Assembly: GCF_002849655.1 (NCBI RefSeq)
Contig: NZ_PDNW01000001.1
Location: 310,001 to 374,000 of the forward strand
Length of the DNA stretch: 64,000 nt
Reading direction: 5' to 3'
From: Pollutimonas subterranea
GTDB lineage: Bacteria; Pseudomonadota; Gammaproteobacteria; Burkholderiales; Burkholderiaceae_B
Shown here: in pieces, positions 18,380 to 27,343 of the stretch
How positions within the stretch are numbered: position 1 is the stretch's first letter
Layout: every line of letters starts with the position of its first letter
Program-made: the position numbers and the translations under genes
The notes under the pieces: model-generated
The model's input: the letters and a program-made list of their open reading frames with translations, nothing else
Databases searched by the model: none
Told to the model about the DNA's origin: nothing

Positions 18380-19081
18380 TTATTCGCGATTTCCGCCGAA
18401 GATGCCGAGCAGCATCAACAGGTTGGCAAAAATATTGTAGACATCCAGGTAAATGGCGAGCGTGGCTGAAACATAGTTCGTTTCGCCGCCATTGATGACG
18501 CGCTGCAGATCGACCAGCAGCAATGCCGAGAAGATGGCAATGGCCATTACCGAGATGGTCAGCATCAGGGCAGGCAGTTGCAGGAAGATGTTCGCAATGG
18601 ATGCCACGATGAGAATGACCACGCCAATAAGCAGGAACTTCTGCATATTGGAGAAGTCTCGTTTGGTCGTGGTGGCAACCGTGGCCATTGTGCCGAAGAC
18701 GGCTGCTGTGCCGCCAAACGCCATCATGATGAGTTGCGAGCCATTGGCCAGGCCCATTACGTGTCCCAGCAAACGCGACAGCATAATGCCCATGAAGAAC
18801 GTGAATGCCAGCAGCAGGGCGACGCCTAATGAACTATTCTTGTTGCGTTCAATGAGGTACATGAGCCCGAATGCGCCAATCAGGAAAACGATGGCGCTGG
18901 TGCCGGGGCTTGCGCCCATGACTTGGTTGATGCCGGTGTTCAGGCCGACCATGGCGCCCAGCACGGTAGGCACCAGGGAGAGCGCCAGCAGCCAGTATGT
19001 ATTGCGCATGACGCGGTTGCGCACAACCTCGCCCGTGGCATAGCCACGGTCAGGCAATGTGGTTTGACGAAGATCGCTCAT
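18380..19081 (-). CDS. Bax inhibitor-1/YccA family membrane protein
   Basis: This 233-residue protein has seven predicted membrane helices, with VMRNTYWLLALSLVPTVLGA near the start, the segment GTAAVFGTMATVATTTKRDF, and a C-terminal DVYNIFANLLMLLG. This is the pattern of the BI-1/YccA family; YccA interacts with the FtsH protease in E. coli, and relatives form pH-sensitive calcium leak channels. An AAAGGA lies upstream of the ATG. It stands alone between rarD and holC. The specific role here is not evident. Confidence 0.9.
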   Translation of the reverse strand: MSDLRQTTLPDRGYATGEVVRNRVMRNTYWLLALSLVPTVLGAMVGLNTGINQVMGASPGTSAIVFLIGAFGLMYLIERNKNSSLGVALLLAFTFFMGIMLSRLLGHVMGLANGSQLIMMAFGGTAAVFGTMATVATTTKRDFSNMQKFLLIGVVILIVASIANIFLQLPALMLTISVMAIAIFSALLLVDLQRVINGGETNYVSATLAIYLDVYNIFANLLMLLGIFGGNRE

Positions 19082-19195
19082 GGTGTGTCCTTTAATGTGT
19101 GTGGCTGGTCAAAGGGACTGTCCCTTTTTATGTAGTACCAAGATTAACTTACAAGTTGCTGAATTTGCAAGTGGGGCAGGTGTTGGTAGCGTGGA

Positions 19196-19642
19196 TCAAG
19201 GCTTTTTCGACACATCGTGGGCATGAAGGTCGTACCCTGCAGTCTTGTATTGGCGCCAGCGCTCCCGTGCAGCCGCCTTGTCGTCGACGTGGTCGCCGAC
19301 GATTTCAAGAATGCGCGGGAATTTTTCAGCTGCAGGCGGGCAGGCTAGATCGAGGTTGATCAGCCAAGGGGACCCTTGCGCGGCATCCGGCATGGCAAGG
19401 GCGGGGGCGTCTGACGTAAACAGTACGGTCGTTTGTGGCGCCAACGGGTCGCCCGCCATGACATGCGGTATGAAGGCTGTCGGGTCGAAGCCCCATAACA
19501 GGCGATCGAAATGGTTAAGCCTTTGCTTGTCCTTGGTATATACCACCAGTCGACGCCCGGCCAGGTAATGTTTACGCACGACTTCACACGCCATGCCCAG
19601 GCGGTCCGGCGCCCCGAATGCGAAATCGACGCGGGTTGGCAT
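19196..19642 (-). CDS. holC: DNA polymerase III chi subunit
   Basis: HolC binds SSB and links it to the clamp loader. The 148-residue protein starts MPTRVDFAFGAPDRLGMACE and has VVRKHYLAGRRLVVYTKD, DRLLWGFDPTAFIPHV and FPRILEIVG, the recognisable conserved segments of the chi family. It lies 3 bp after pepA on the same strand, the conserved pepA-holC pair. Confidence 0.93.
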   Translation of the reverse strand: MPTRVDFAFGAPDRLGMACEVVRKHYLAGRRLVVYTKDKQRLNHFDRLLWGFDPTAFIPHVMAGDPLAPQTTVLFTSDAPALAMPDAAQGSPWLINLDLACPPAAEKFPRILEIVGDHVDDKAAARERWRQYKTAGYDLHAHDVSKKP

Positions 19643-19645
19643 GGC

Positions 19646-21154
19646 CTATATTGCCTGGTCGACGAGGTATTGAACCAGCAGCGGCACGGGCCTGCCCGAC
19701 GCGCCTTTGTCTTTTCCGCTGCGCCATGCCGTTCCGGCAATGTCCAGGTGGGCCCATGGGTACTTGCCGGTGAACCGCGAGAGGAAGCACGCAGCGGTGA
19801 CGGATCCTGCCGGCGGCCCGCCGATATTGGCCATATCGGCAAAATTGGAGCGCAGCTGTTCCTGGTAGGCGTCGTCCAGGGGCATGCGCCAGGCTGGATC
19901 GTTGGTGTCGCGTCCGGCTTGCAGCAGGCTGTGGGCCAAGGCGTCATCCGCGCTGAACAACCCTGTATTGATATGCCCCAGGGCAACGACGCAGGCCCCG
20001 GTAAGTGTGGCCACGTCGATCACGGCAGCAGGCTTGAACCGCTCGGCGTAGGTCAAGGCATCGCACAGGACCAGTCGGCCTTCGGCATCGGTATTAAGGA
20101 TTTCTATGGTCTGGCCGGACATGCTGGTGACCACGTCGCCGGGTTTGTTGGCCCGCCCGCTGGGCAGGTTCTCGCATGAAGGGATCAACGCGATGACTTC
20201 GCGATCGAGTTCCAGCTCGGCAATGGCGCGCACGGTGCCCAGCACGCTGGCGGCGCCGCACATGTCGTACTTCATTTCGTCCATATTCGCGGCGGGCTTG
20301 ATGGAAATGCCACCCGCATCGAAAGTTATGCCTTTGCCCACCAGGACTATGGGCGCCTTCCGGTTCTTGGCCGATGGCTTTGGGCCTGCCGGGGTATGCT
20401 TCAATACAATAAAGACGGGTGCTTCATACGAACCTCGCGCCACCGACAGGAAAGACCCCATCTGCAGGGCTTCGATTTCCTTGCGGCCCAGAACTTCGGC
20501 TTTAAGCGTCTTGAATTCCTTGGTCAGCTTTTTGGCGGTATTGCCCAAATATGTCGGTGTGCAGATATTGGGCGGCAAATCGCCCAGCAAACGCGTAAGG
20601 TTCATTCCATTGGCAATCGCCCGGCCTTCACGCAGGCCGGTTTGTGCTTCGGTGGCCTGGGTCCGCGATACCCACACCGCAATCTTACGCAACTTCGATG
20701 GCGTGTCGCCATCGCGCTTGCTGAGGGTTGCGTTGTAGTGGTAGGTGGCGCGCCCGGCTGCCATTGCCGCCGCACGCGCACGTGCGCGCAATGTAGAGTT
20801 GGCGCACTCGATCGCCGCAAGCGTCGAGACACCTTCTGCCAGATTCGCGCTTACACTATAGTTAGCGAAGGCGAGCTCACCCCCGGCATGGCCTGCCGCG
20901 TTGTAGCGCTCTTGTTTGCCGAGTCCCACCAGAACCACCCGGACCGCCGCGACGCCGGGAAGGTTTCTTAACACCAGATGCGTGCCCGGTTTGGCCTTGA
21001 ATTCGGAACTTAGAACACTGCGCAGTGCACCGTTGCTGGCATGGTCGATAATATCGGCTGCGGGGCTCAAGATACCGTCGGCAAATACCCCTACCGCGAG
21101 CGCGGCTGTCTTGATTTGATGCAAGGAAGCCGTAGTCTGTGTGCTAAATTCCAT
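19646..21154 (-). CDS. pepA: Leucyl aminopeptidase PepA
   Basis: This M17 zinc/manganese aminopeptidase cleaves N-terminal residues in the cytoplasm; in some bacteria it also acts in DNA recombination and gene regulation. The 502-residue protein has the metal-site motifs GKGITFDAGGISIKP, MKYDMCGAA and the NTDAEGRLVL signature. The N-terminal half is the less conserved regulatory domain. It is divergent from lptF across a 55-bp gap, the arrangement usual for pepA and lptF. Confidence 0.97.
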   Translation of the reverse strand: MEFSTQTTASLHQIKTAALAVGVFADGILSPAADIIDHASNGALRSVLSSEFKAKPGTHLVLRNLPGVAAVRVVLVGLGKQERYNAAGHAGGELAFANYSVSANLAEGVSTLAAIECANSTLRARARAAAMAAGRATYHYNATLSKRDGDTPSKLRKIAVWVSRTQATEAQTGLREGRAIANGMNLTRLLGDLPPNICTPTYLGNTAKKLTKEFKTLKAEVLGRKEIEALQMGSFLSVARGSYEAPVFIVLKHTPAGPKPSAKNRKAPIVLVGKGITFDAGGISIKPAANMDEMKYDMCGAASVLGTVRAIAELELDREVIALIPSCENLPSGRANKPGDVVTSMSGQTIEILNTDAEGRLVLCDALTYAERFKPAAVIDVATLTGACVVALGHINTGLFSADDALAHSLLQAGRDTNDPAWRMPLDDAYQEQLRSNFADMANIGGPPAGSVTAACFLSRFTGKYPWAHLDIAGTAWRSGKDKGASGRPVPLLVQYLVDQAI

Positions 21155-21209
21155 TCGAGTTTCCAGAAAGTGTCCATAGGATGCTTATGATTATCCCGCA
21201 TATTCTCTC

Positions 21210-22337
21210 ATGTCACTATTCAAACGTTCCGTTGTATCTGAAATCCTGAGTCACGCTGGTGTCGTGTTCTCTACATTATTGGTCGTTTGGCTCAGTGTAT
21301 TGCTCGTCCGTTTATTGGGAGAGGCCGCCAACGGCGCTATCGGTGCCGATGTGGTGGTGGGGCTGGCGACGTTTTCCAGTATTACGGCATTGCCGGTCAT
21401 ACTGGCGGTCTCTTTGTTCATTGCCGTGCTCACCACGATTACCCGGAATTTTCGCGAATCCGAGATGGTGGTCTGGTTCGCCAGCGGCCTGTCATTGAAG
21501 GACTGGATCGGACCGGTGCTGCGTTGTGCCGTGCCCGTCGCCGTGATGATCGCTGTTCTTACGCTGTTTGCATCACCTTGGGCATATCGCCAGATCAGCG
21601 AGTATCGGCAGCGCTACGAGCAACGCTCCGACCTTTCCAAGGTAACGGCAGGGCAGTTCATCGAAACCCAGGATGGTGCACGGGTGTTTTTTGCGGAAGA
21701 GCCTACTGAGCCTGACCAGGAACTGGGCAATATCATTGCGCGCGTGATCGATCCAGAATGGCTCAGCGTTATTACGGCGGAGAGTGCGCGTATCCAGATG
21801 GAGCCTAACGGCGACCGGTTCCTGGTGCTTAACGAGGGCCACCGCTATGACTTGAAGCCAGGCCAGTCGGAGTTCCGCCTGGTCGACTTCGACCGTTATG
21901 GCTTCCGCCTTGAAAGCAGCAGCGATGCAAGCTCGGCCGCCGCGGTCAGGGAAGAGGCGGAGCGCCAGATCAAGGCGCGGCCCACGATGCAGCTATTTGC
22001 CGACAACAACGACAATGCGCGGTCGCAAATCATGTGGCGAATCGCCTTGCCGCTTGCGGCGCTGAACCTCGCCTTGCTGGCGATACCGCTGGGCGCGGTG
22101 AATCCACGACTGGGTCGATCCGGCGACCTTTTGATCGCCGGCTTGGTAGGCTTGCTGTATATGAACCTTATCAACCTGTCCCGCGGCTGGATCGGCAACG
22201 GCCAGCTCCAGTTCGGCGTAGGCGTGTGGCTGGTGCATGCCGTCTTCACGGGCTTGATGATGTATATGATGTGGCGCAAGTTGCGCGTCAAGGCGCCCAA
22301 GGCGCCGAAAGTGACCACCGATCCCAAGGCTGCCTAG
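21210..22337 (+). CDS. lptF: LPS export ABC transporter permease LptF
   Basis: LptF is half of the inner-membrane LptB2FG complex that extracts lipopolysaccharide for transport. The 375-residue protein has membrane helices at both ends (about 15-115 and 275-360) flanking a periplasmic jellyroll domain. Typical segments are FKRSVVSEILSHAG, LAVSLFIAVLTTITR and LLALNEG-like FLVLNEGHRYD. LptF (YjgP) rather than LptG is supported by position next to pepA. In relatives lptG follows directly; here a convergent LysR gene begins only 30 bp away, so lptG is missing from its normal place. Confidence 0.93.
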   Translation: MSLFKRSVVSEILSHAGVVFSTLLVVWLSVLLVRLLGEAANGAIGADVVVGLATFSSITALPVILAVSLFIAVLTTITRNFRESEMVVWFASGLSLKDWIGPVLRCAVPVAVMIAVLTLFASPWAYRQISEYRQRYEQRSDLSKVTAGQFIETQDGARVFFAEEPTEPDQELGNIIARVIDPEWLSVITAESARIQMEPNGDRFLVLNEGHRYDLKPGQSEFRLVDFDRYGFRLESSSDASSAAAVREEAERQIKARPTMQLFADNNDNARSQIMWRIALPLAALNLALLAIPLGAVNPRLGRSGDLLIAGLVGLLYMNLINLSRGWIGNGQLQFGVGVWLVHAVFTGLMMYMMWRKLRVKAPKAPKVTTDPKAA

Positions 22338-22367
22338 CGTGCAAGATATGGCTGCGGCCGGCTGCAG

Positions 22368-23297
22368 TCAGAAGGGCTCTTCCTGTAGGTATTGCAGAGC
22401 TGTTCCGCTACCCTGCAACAGAGGGCCGTTCAGCTGTACGGATTTTTTCAGGAAGTCCCATAGCGCCATCACGCGCCTGGACTGACGCAGATCTTCATGG
22501 CAGTACATCCAGAAGCTGCGTGTCAGGACGACGTCTTCTTCAAGCACGGCGCGCAGGCGCGGATCCTGCGCCGCCATGAAGCAGGGCAGAATGGCCAGTG
22601 ACTGCCCTTGCAGAACCGCCTGGTACTGCGCAATGACGCTGGTACTTTTGAAAATCACCCGATCCGGGGGAACGATATCGTCCAGGTAGCGTAGCCGGTC
22701 GCTGAAAAGCAGTTCTTCGACATAGCCGATGAAGCTGTGTCCAGCCAGGTCGGCCAGACTGGCTATGGGCGGTCGCTGATCCAGGTATTTCGTTGCACCG
22801 TACAGCTTCAGCGAGTAATCCATCAGTTTGGTACATAGGTATGGGCCGCGCTGGGGGCGTTCCAGCGATATGGCGATGTCGGCCTCGCGCTTCGATAGGC
22901 TGATGAAGCGCGGGACCGGCATGATATCCAGCGTAATGGCCGGGAACCGGCGCTGGAAGTCTGTCATGAGTGGCGCCAGTACATAATTGCCGAAGCCCTC
23001 GGTACAACCCACGCGCAAATGCCCTGAAAGGGTTTGCGATTGTCCCGAAACGTCCTCGCGTGCGGACAGCAGCGTGCTCTCGATTTCTTCGGCGTAGGAA
23101 AAAAACCGAGTACCTTCCTCTGTCAGCGTAAAGCCGCTAGACTTGGATTTGTTGAAGAGTATGGTTCCGAGTTCCTGCTCCAAGGCGTGAATTCGCCGCG
23201 ATACGGTGGTGTGCTGCACACCAAGGCGCACGGCGGCGGCGCTGACACGCTGCGTGCGGGCCACTTCAAGAAAATAACGCAGTCCATCCCAGTCCAT
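22368..23297 (-). CDS. LysR-family transcriptional regulator
   Basis: This 309-residue regulator (from the ATG at 23297, which has AAGG upstream; an in-frame ATG at 23321 lacks one) has an N-terminal winged helix-turn-helix MDWDGLRYFLEVARTQRVSA with VQHTTVSRRIHALEQEL. A LysR substrate domain follows, including GHLRVGCTEGFGNYVLAPL. It is divergent from the binding protein/mmsA pair across a 170-bp gap, so it most likely controls those genes. The effector is unknown. Confidence 0.9.
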   Translation of the reverse strand: MDWDGLRYFLEVARTQRVSAAAVRLGVQHTTVSRRIHALEQELGTILFNKSKSSGFTLTEEGTRFFSYAEEIESTLLSAREDVSGQSQTLSGHLRVGCTEGFGNYVLAPLMTDFQRRFPAITLDIMPVPRFISLSKREADIAISLERPQRGPYLCTKLMDYSLKLYGATKYLDQRPPIASLADLAGHSFIGYVEELLFSDRLRYLDDIVPPDRVIFKSTSVIAQYQAVLQGQSLAILPCFMAAQDPRLRAVLEEDVVLTRSFWMYCHEDLRQSRRVMALWDFLKKSVQLNGPLLQGSGTALQYLQEEPF

Positions 23298-23467
23298 AAA
23301 ACCTTGTGCATTAATTGGCATTCAATGTGCAAATATTTTGATGGAATTTAGTTTTTTACACAACTACACTGCATGAGTGGCTCGAAGCGCCCTCGCGTTG
23401 GAGTGGAGGGAGGTCCGGGCTGCCCAAATAAGCGCATTACGACGCAAAAATAACGACGGAGACAAAC

Positions 23468-24679
23468 ATGAACAAACTCACACTATCGCTGGCGGCCAGT
23501 CTGTGCTTGGGCCTTGCAGGTACGGCCCAGGCCAAGGCGCCACCGGTGAAAATTGGCGTGCTTACCGATATGTCGGGTACCTACGCGTCCATGGGCGGAC
23601 CTGGTTCGGTGGCTGCGGCTCAACTGGCCATAGACGACTGCCTCGCCGCCGAATGTAAGGGCATGGAGATATCGCTGGTGTCGGCCGACAATCAGAACAA
23701 GGCTGACGTTGGCGCGGCCAAGGCCAGGGAATGGTTCGACCGGGATGGCGTCAGCGCCATTGCCGACCTGACCAACTCGGCGGTCGCGCTGGCTGTACAG
23801 GGCATCGCTAAGGAAAAAAATAAAGTCGTCATGTTCTCCGGGCCGGCGACTACTGGCCTTACCAACGACAGCTGCTCGCCGGTAGGCTTTCACTGGATGT
23901 TCGATGTCTATTCTCAGTCGGTGGGTGGCGTTCGGGCCATGATAGGCAAGGGCGGCAAGTCCTGGTATTTCGTCACGGTCGACTATGCCTTCGGACATTC
24001 CTTGCAGAAGGGCGCCGAGGACATGGTCAAGGAACTCGGCGGAACCGTGGTGGGCTCGGTACTGCATCCACTAAATGTGGCTGATTTTGCTTCCTACCTT
24101 TTGCAGGCGCAGACTTCCAAGGCCCAGGTTGTGGCATTGGCCAATGGCGGCGCCGATGTCGTGAATGCCATCAAGCAGGCGCGCGAATTCGGTATCGTAG
24201 CCGGCGGTCAGCGCCTGGCTTCCTTGCTTATCTTCCTGTCTGACCTCCGTGCCCTCGGGCTGGAAACCGCGCAGGGCCTGACCTATGTCGACGGCTTCTA
24301 CTGGGACTTCGATGAAGGCACGCGTGCCTGGTCGAATGAGTTCGCCAAGGCATTCAAGGGTCAGAAACCCACGATGACGCATGCCGGCGTCTATTCCAGC
24401 GTAAGGCACTACCTGAAGGCGGTGGCCGCATCGGAATCCACCGAAGGCGACGTGGTTGCCGCCAAGATGCGCGAGATTCCAATCAAGGATTCGATCATGC
24501 ACAATGCCTCGATACGTCCTGATGGCCGCGTGATTCACGATATGTATCTGTACGAGGTAAAGACGCCAGCTGAATCCAAGAACGAGTGGGATTTATCCAA
24601 GCTGGTCGCGACCATCCCCGCCAATGAAGCATTCCAGCCTTTGTCCCAGTCGACATGTCCATTAGTCAAGAAAAGTTAA
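23468..24679 (+). CDS. ABC transporter substrate-binding protein, branched-chain amino-acid type
   Basis: This 403-residue protein has a signal peptide (MNKLTLSLAASLCLGLAGTA, cut after AQA) and a type 1 periplasmic-binding fold: VKIGVLTDMSGTYASMGGPG, AQLAIDDC and SADNQNKADVGAAKAREWF. This is the Leu/Ile/Val-binding (LivJ-like) class. A CLAAEC cysteine pair near residue 57 is unusual. No permease or ATPase genes are nearby, so it is an orphan that must work with a transporter elsewhere or act in sensing. It lies 37 bp before mmsA and is probably co-transcribed. The ligand is unknown. Confidence 0.88.
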   Translation: MNKLTLSLAASLCLGLAGTAQAKAPPVKIGVLTDMSGTYASMGGPGSVAAAQLAIDDCLAAECKGMEISLVSADNQNKADVGAAKAREWFDRDGVSAIADLTNSAVALAVQGIAKEKNKVVMFSGPATTGLTNDSCSPVGFHWMFDVYSQSVGGVRAMIGKGGKSWYFVTVDYAFGHSLQKGAEDMVKELGGTVVGSVLHPLNVADFASYLLQAQTSKAQVVALANGGADVVNAIKQAREFGIVAGGQRLASLLIFLSDLRALGLETAQGLTYVDGFYWDFDEGTRAWSNEFAKAFKGQKPTMTHAGVYSSVRHYLKAVAASESTEGDVVAAKMREIPIKDSIMHNASIRPDGRVIHDMYLYEVKTPAESKNEWDLSKLVATIPANEAFQPLSQSTCPLVKKS

Positions 24680-24716
24680 TTTCATTTTGCATCATGAATG
24701 CGCCAAGGAGACCTTA

Positions 24717-26210
24717 ATGAGTGCAGTTCCCCGTATTCCACTACTTATCGGTGGTGAGCTTGTGCAGTCGAAAACAACGCAGTGGCGTGATGTTGTTAAT
24801 CCCGCCACCCAAGAGATTGTTGCGCAAGTGCCGTTTGCAACCAAGGAAGAACTGGATTTGGCGGTGGCTAACTCCAAAGAGGCGTTCAAGACTTGGCGCA
24901 ACGCGAGCCAGGGCACGCGCATGCGTGTGATGCTGAATCTGCAGAAGCTGGTGCGCGACAACACCGGTGCGCTGGCGAAATCCATTTCGCTGGAGCACGG
25001 CAAAACGCTGCCGGATGCCGAAGGTGAAGTAGGACGTGGCCTGGAAGTCATCGAGCATGCCTGCTCGATTGCTTCGCTGCAGTTGGGCGAGTACGCCGAA
25101 AATGCGGCCTCGGGCATCGACGTCTACACCCTTATTCAGCCTTTGGGCGTTGTTGCCGGCATTACGGCGTTCAACTTTCCCATCATGCTGCCGTGCTTCA
25201 TGTTCCCGTTGGCCGTGGCCACGGGCAATACCTTCATTCTGAAGCCCTCCGAGCAAGATCCAAGTTCGTCATTGATGCTGGCCAAGCTGGCTCTTGAAGC
25301 CGGCTTGCCGCCTGGCGTGCTGAACGTCGTGCATGGCGGCCCGGAGACTGCCAATGGCTTGTGTGACCATCCCGATATCAAGGCCATCTCGTTCATTGGC
25401 TCGACTCATGTCGGTACGGAAATCTACAATCGCGCTTCCAAGGCGGGCAAGCGCTGCCAGGCAATGATGGGCGCCAAGAACCATTGCGTCATTCTTCCCG
25501 ATGCCGACCGCGAAGTTGCCCTTAATCAACTTGTCGGTGCCGCGTTTGGTGCTGCCGGCCAGCGTTGCATGGCCACCTCCGTTGCGGTCATGGTGGGTGA
25601 GGCGCGCGAGTGGTTGCCCGACTTTATCGAACGCGCCAAAAAGCTCAAGGTCAGCATCGGCACCGATCGCGATGCCGACCTCGGACCCCTGGTGTCGCCC
25701 AATGCCAAGAAGCGTGTAGAAGGCCTGATTCAGCAAGGTGTTGACGAAGGTGCCGAACTGCTGCTCGACGGGCGAGGGCTGTCGGTCTTGAACTATGAAA
25801 AGGGTAATTTTGTCGGTCCAACCATTTTCAACAACGTGACCGCCGATATGGCGATTTATCGTGAAGAAATATTCGGCCCGGTGCTGTCGATTGTGAGCGT
25901 CGATACGCTCGAAGAAGCGGTTGAGTTCATCAATCGCAATCCGAATGGCAACGGTGTCGCCGTGTTCACCCAGGATGGCGGTTCCGCGCGCTATTTCCAG
26001 AATAATATCGATGTCGGCCAGATCGGCATCAACATTCCTATTCCTGTTCCCGTTGCATGGTTCAGTTTCACCGGCTCACGCGGCTCCAAGCTGGGCGATT
26101 CCGGTCCTAACGGCAAACAGGCCGTCAATTTCTGGACACAGACAAAAACCGTTACGGCACGCTGGTCAGCACATGCTTCCGGGGTCAATACGACTATTTC
26201 TATGAAGTAA
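24717..26210 (+). CDS. mmsA: CoA-acylating methylmalonate-semialdehyde dehydrogenase
   Basis: This NAD-dependent enzyme converts malonate or methylmalonate semialdehyde to acetyl- or propionyl-CoA in valine, beta-alanine and inositol breakdown. The 497-residue protein has the aldehyde dehydrogenase nucleophile C284 in GAAGQRCMA, the MmsA-type MMGAKNH, and SFTGSRGSKLGD near the C-terminus. I use the ATG at 24717 (homologues start around LLIGGELVQS); an in-frame ATG at 24687 is less likely. It forms a unit with the binding protein and the divergent LysR gene. Confidence 0.93.
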   Translation: MSAVPRIPLLIGGELVQSKTTQWRDVVNPATQEIVAQVPFATKEELDLAVANSKEAFKTWRNASQGTRMRVMLNLQKLVRDNTGALAKSISLEHGKTLPDAEGEVGRGLEVIEHACSIASLQLGEYAENAASGIDVYTLIQPLGVVAGITAFNFPIMLPCFMFPLAVATGNTFILKPSEQDPSSSLMLAKLALEAGLPPGVLNVVHGGPETANGLCDHPDIKAISFIGSTHVGTEIYNRASKAGKRCQAMMGAKNHCVILPDADREVALNQLVGAAFGAAGQRCMATSVAVMVGEAREWLPDFIERAKKLKVSIGTDRDADLGPLVSPNAKKRVEGLIQQGVDEGAELLLDGRGLSVLNYEKGNFVGPTIFNNVTADMAIYREEIFGPVLSIVSVDTLEEAVEFINRNPNGNGVAVFTQDGGSARYFQNNIDVGQIGINIPIPVPVAWFSFTGSRGSKLGDSGPNGKQAVNFWTQTKTVTARWSAHASGVNTTISMK

Positions 26211-26251
26211 GCTTATAACCACAAAGAATATATTTTAATTTCTTTATTACA

Positions 26252-26257
26252 TATAAT
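26252..26257 (+). promoter_or_regulatory. Candidate -10 box for the CysB-type regulator gene
   Basis: A perfect TATAAT overlaps the left arm of the mmsA terminator. A start site about 7 nt downstream would fall in that terminator's loop region, leaving a leader of only about 18 nt that contains the AAAGGG likely used as ribosome-binding site. The -35 region is AT-rich and poor. Confidence 0.45.
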
Positions 26258-26282
26258 AGCCCTTTCCGAAAGGGCTATTTTT
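26255..26282 (+). terminator. Rho-independent terminator after mmsA, abutting the next start codon
   Basis: Perfect 11-bp arms AATAGCCCTTT and AAAGGGCTATT with a CCG loop (26255-26279) are followed by T to position 26282; the ATG of the next gene is at 26283. It would end the binding-protein/mmsA transcript. Confidence 0.85.
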
Positions 26283-27233
26283 ATGAATCTTCAGCAATTC
26301 CGCTTCGTTCGTGAAACGATCCGCCGTAATTTCAATTTGACCGAGGCGGCGCGCACGCTGTATACGTCGCAACCGGGCGTATCGAAAGCCATTATCGAAT
26401 TCGAAGACGAGCTTGGGCTGAAGATCTTTGAACGCCATGGCAAGCGCATAAAGGGGCTGACCAAGCCTGGCCATGCAGTGGCCCAGGTCATTGACCGCAT
26501 CATGCGCGAAGTCGATAACCTGAAAAAGGTCAGCGACGAATTCGCCCGGCGCGACGAGGGCGGCTTGGTCATAGGCTGCACGCATGCCCAGGCCCGCTAC
26601 ATCCTGCCGAAAGTCATTCCCGCCTTTCGCGAGCGATTTCCCAAGGTCAGGGTCTCACTGGCGGAAGGCAGTCCTCCAACCTTGGCCCAGATGGTTCTGC
26701 ATGAACAAGCCGACGTCGCTATTGCCACCGAGACCCTGGCTCTTACTCCGGGCCTTGCCGCCATGCCGGTGTACTCATGGGAACACACCATCGTGGTACG
26801 ACCGGATCATCCCCTGGCGGAGCTGACATCCAGCGCCGCCAAAGCCATAACCCTGGAGCAGCTTGCCGAGTACCCGATTGTGACCTACGACCACGCGTTT
26901 TCCGGCCGAGGCACTATCGACGAAGTATTTGCCGCCCATGGTATCCGTCCCGATATCGTACTGGAAGCCATCGACGCCGACGTTATCAAGACCTATGTCG
27001 ACGTAGGGTTGGGAATTGGAATCATTGCGGGCATGGCCTTTGATCCACGTCGCGACAAATCGCTGGTGGGATTACCGGCGGGCCACCTTTTCGGCACCCA
27101 CGTTACCCGTGTCGCGGTCAAATCGGGCGTTTTCCTGCGCGACTATGTCTACGTCCTGCTCGAGATGTTGCAGCCCTCGCTCACGCGGGATGTGGTGCAG
27201 GAAGCCATCGATAAAGGCCACAAGCCGGATTGA
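26283..27233 (+). CDS. cysB: CysB/Cbl-type LysR regulator
   Basis: This 316-residue LysR protein begins MNLQQFRFVRETIRRNFNLTE and has LYTSQPGVSKAIIEFEDELG, the helix-turn-helix typical of CysB and Cbl, regulators of sulfate assimilation that respond to acetylserine or APS. The effector domain keeps THAQARYILPKVI and TYVDVGLGIGIIAGMAFD. Translation probably uses AAAGGG 8-9 nt upstream, which lies in the 3' arm of the mmsA terminator. No cysteine-biosynthesis genes are in the window. Whether it is CysB or Cbl cannot be decided. Confidence 0.9.
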   Translation: MNLQQFRFVRETIRRNFNLTEAARTLYTSQPGVSKAIIEFEDELGLKIFERHGKRIKGLTKPGHAVAQVIDRIMREVDNLKKVSDEFARRDEGGLVIGCTHAQARYILPKVIPAFRERFPKVRVSLAEGSPPTLAQMVLHEQADVAIATETLALTPGLAAMPVYSWEHTIVVRPDHPLAELTSSAAKAITLEQLAEYPIVTYDHAFSGRGTIDEVFAAHGIRPDIVLEAIDADVIKTYVDVGLGIGIIAGMAFDPRRDKSLVGLPAGHLFGTHVTRVAVKSGVFLRDYVYVLLEMLQPSLTRDVVQEAIDKGHKPD

Positions 27234-27282
27234 TCGCCAACGGCGAGGCTCCCTACCAAGTGTAAATACCCACACAACGTTG

Positions 27283-27311
27283 TTGACTTTGATAATAAGA
27301 ATGATTATCGT
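27283..27311 (+). promoter_or_regulatory. Promoter of the DUF2325 gene with overlapping Fur-like box
   Basis: TTGACT (27283-27288) and TATCGT (27306-27311) are 17 bp apart. The 19-bp segment at 27291-27309 matches the Fur consensus GATAATGATAATCATTATC at 16 of 19 positions and lies between and over the hexamers, the position expected for iron-dependent repression. Confidence 0.65.
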
Positions 27312-27343
27312 TACGGAACTGGTTTTCTTGATCTGGAGTCATC

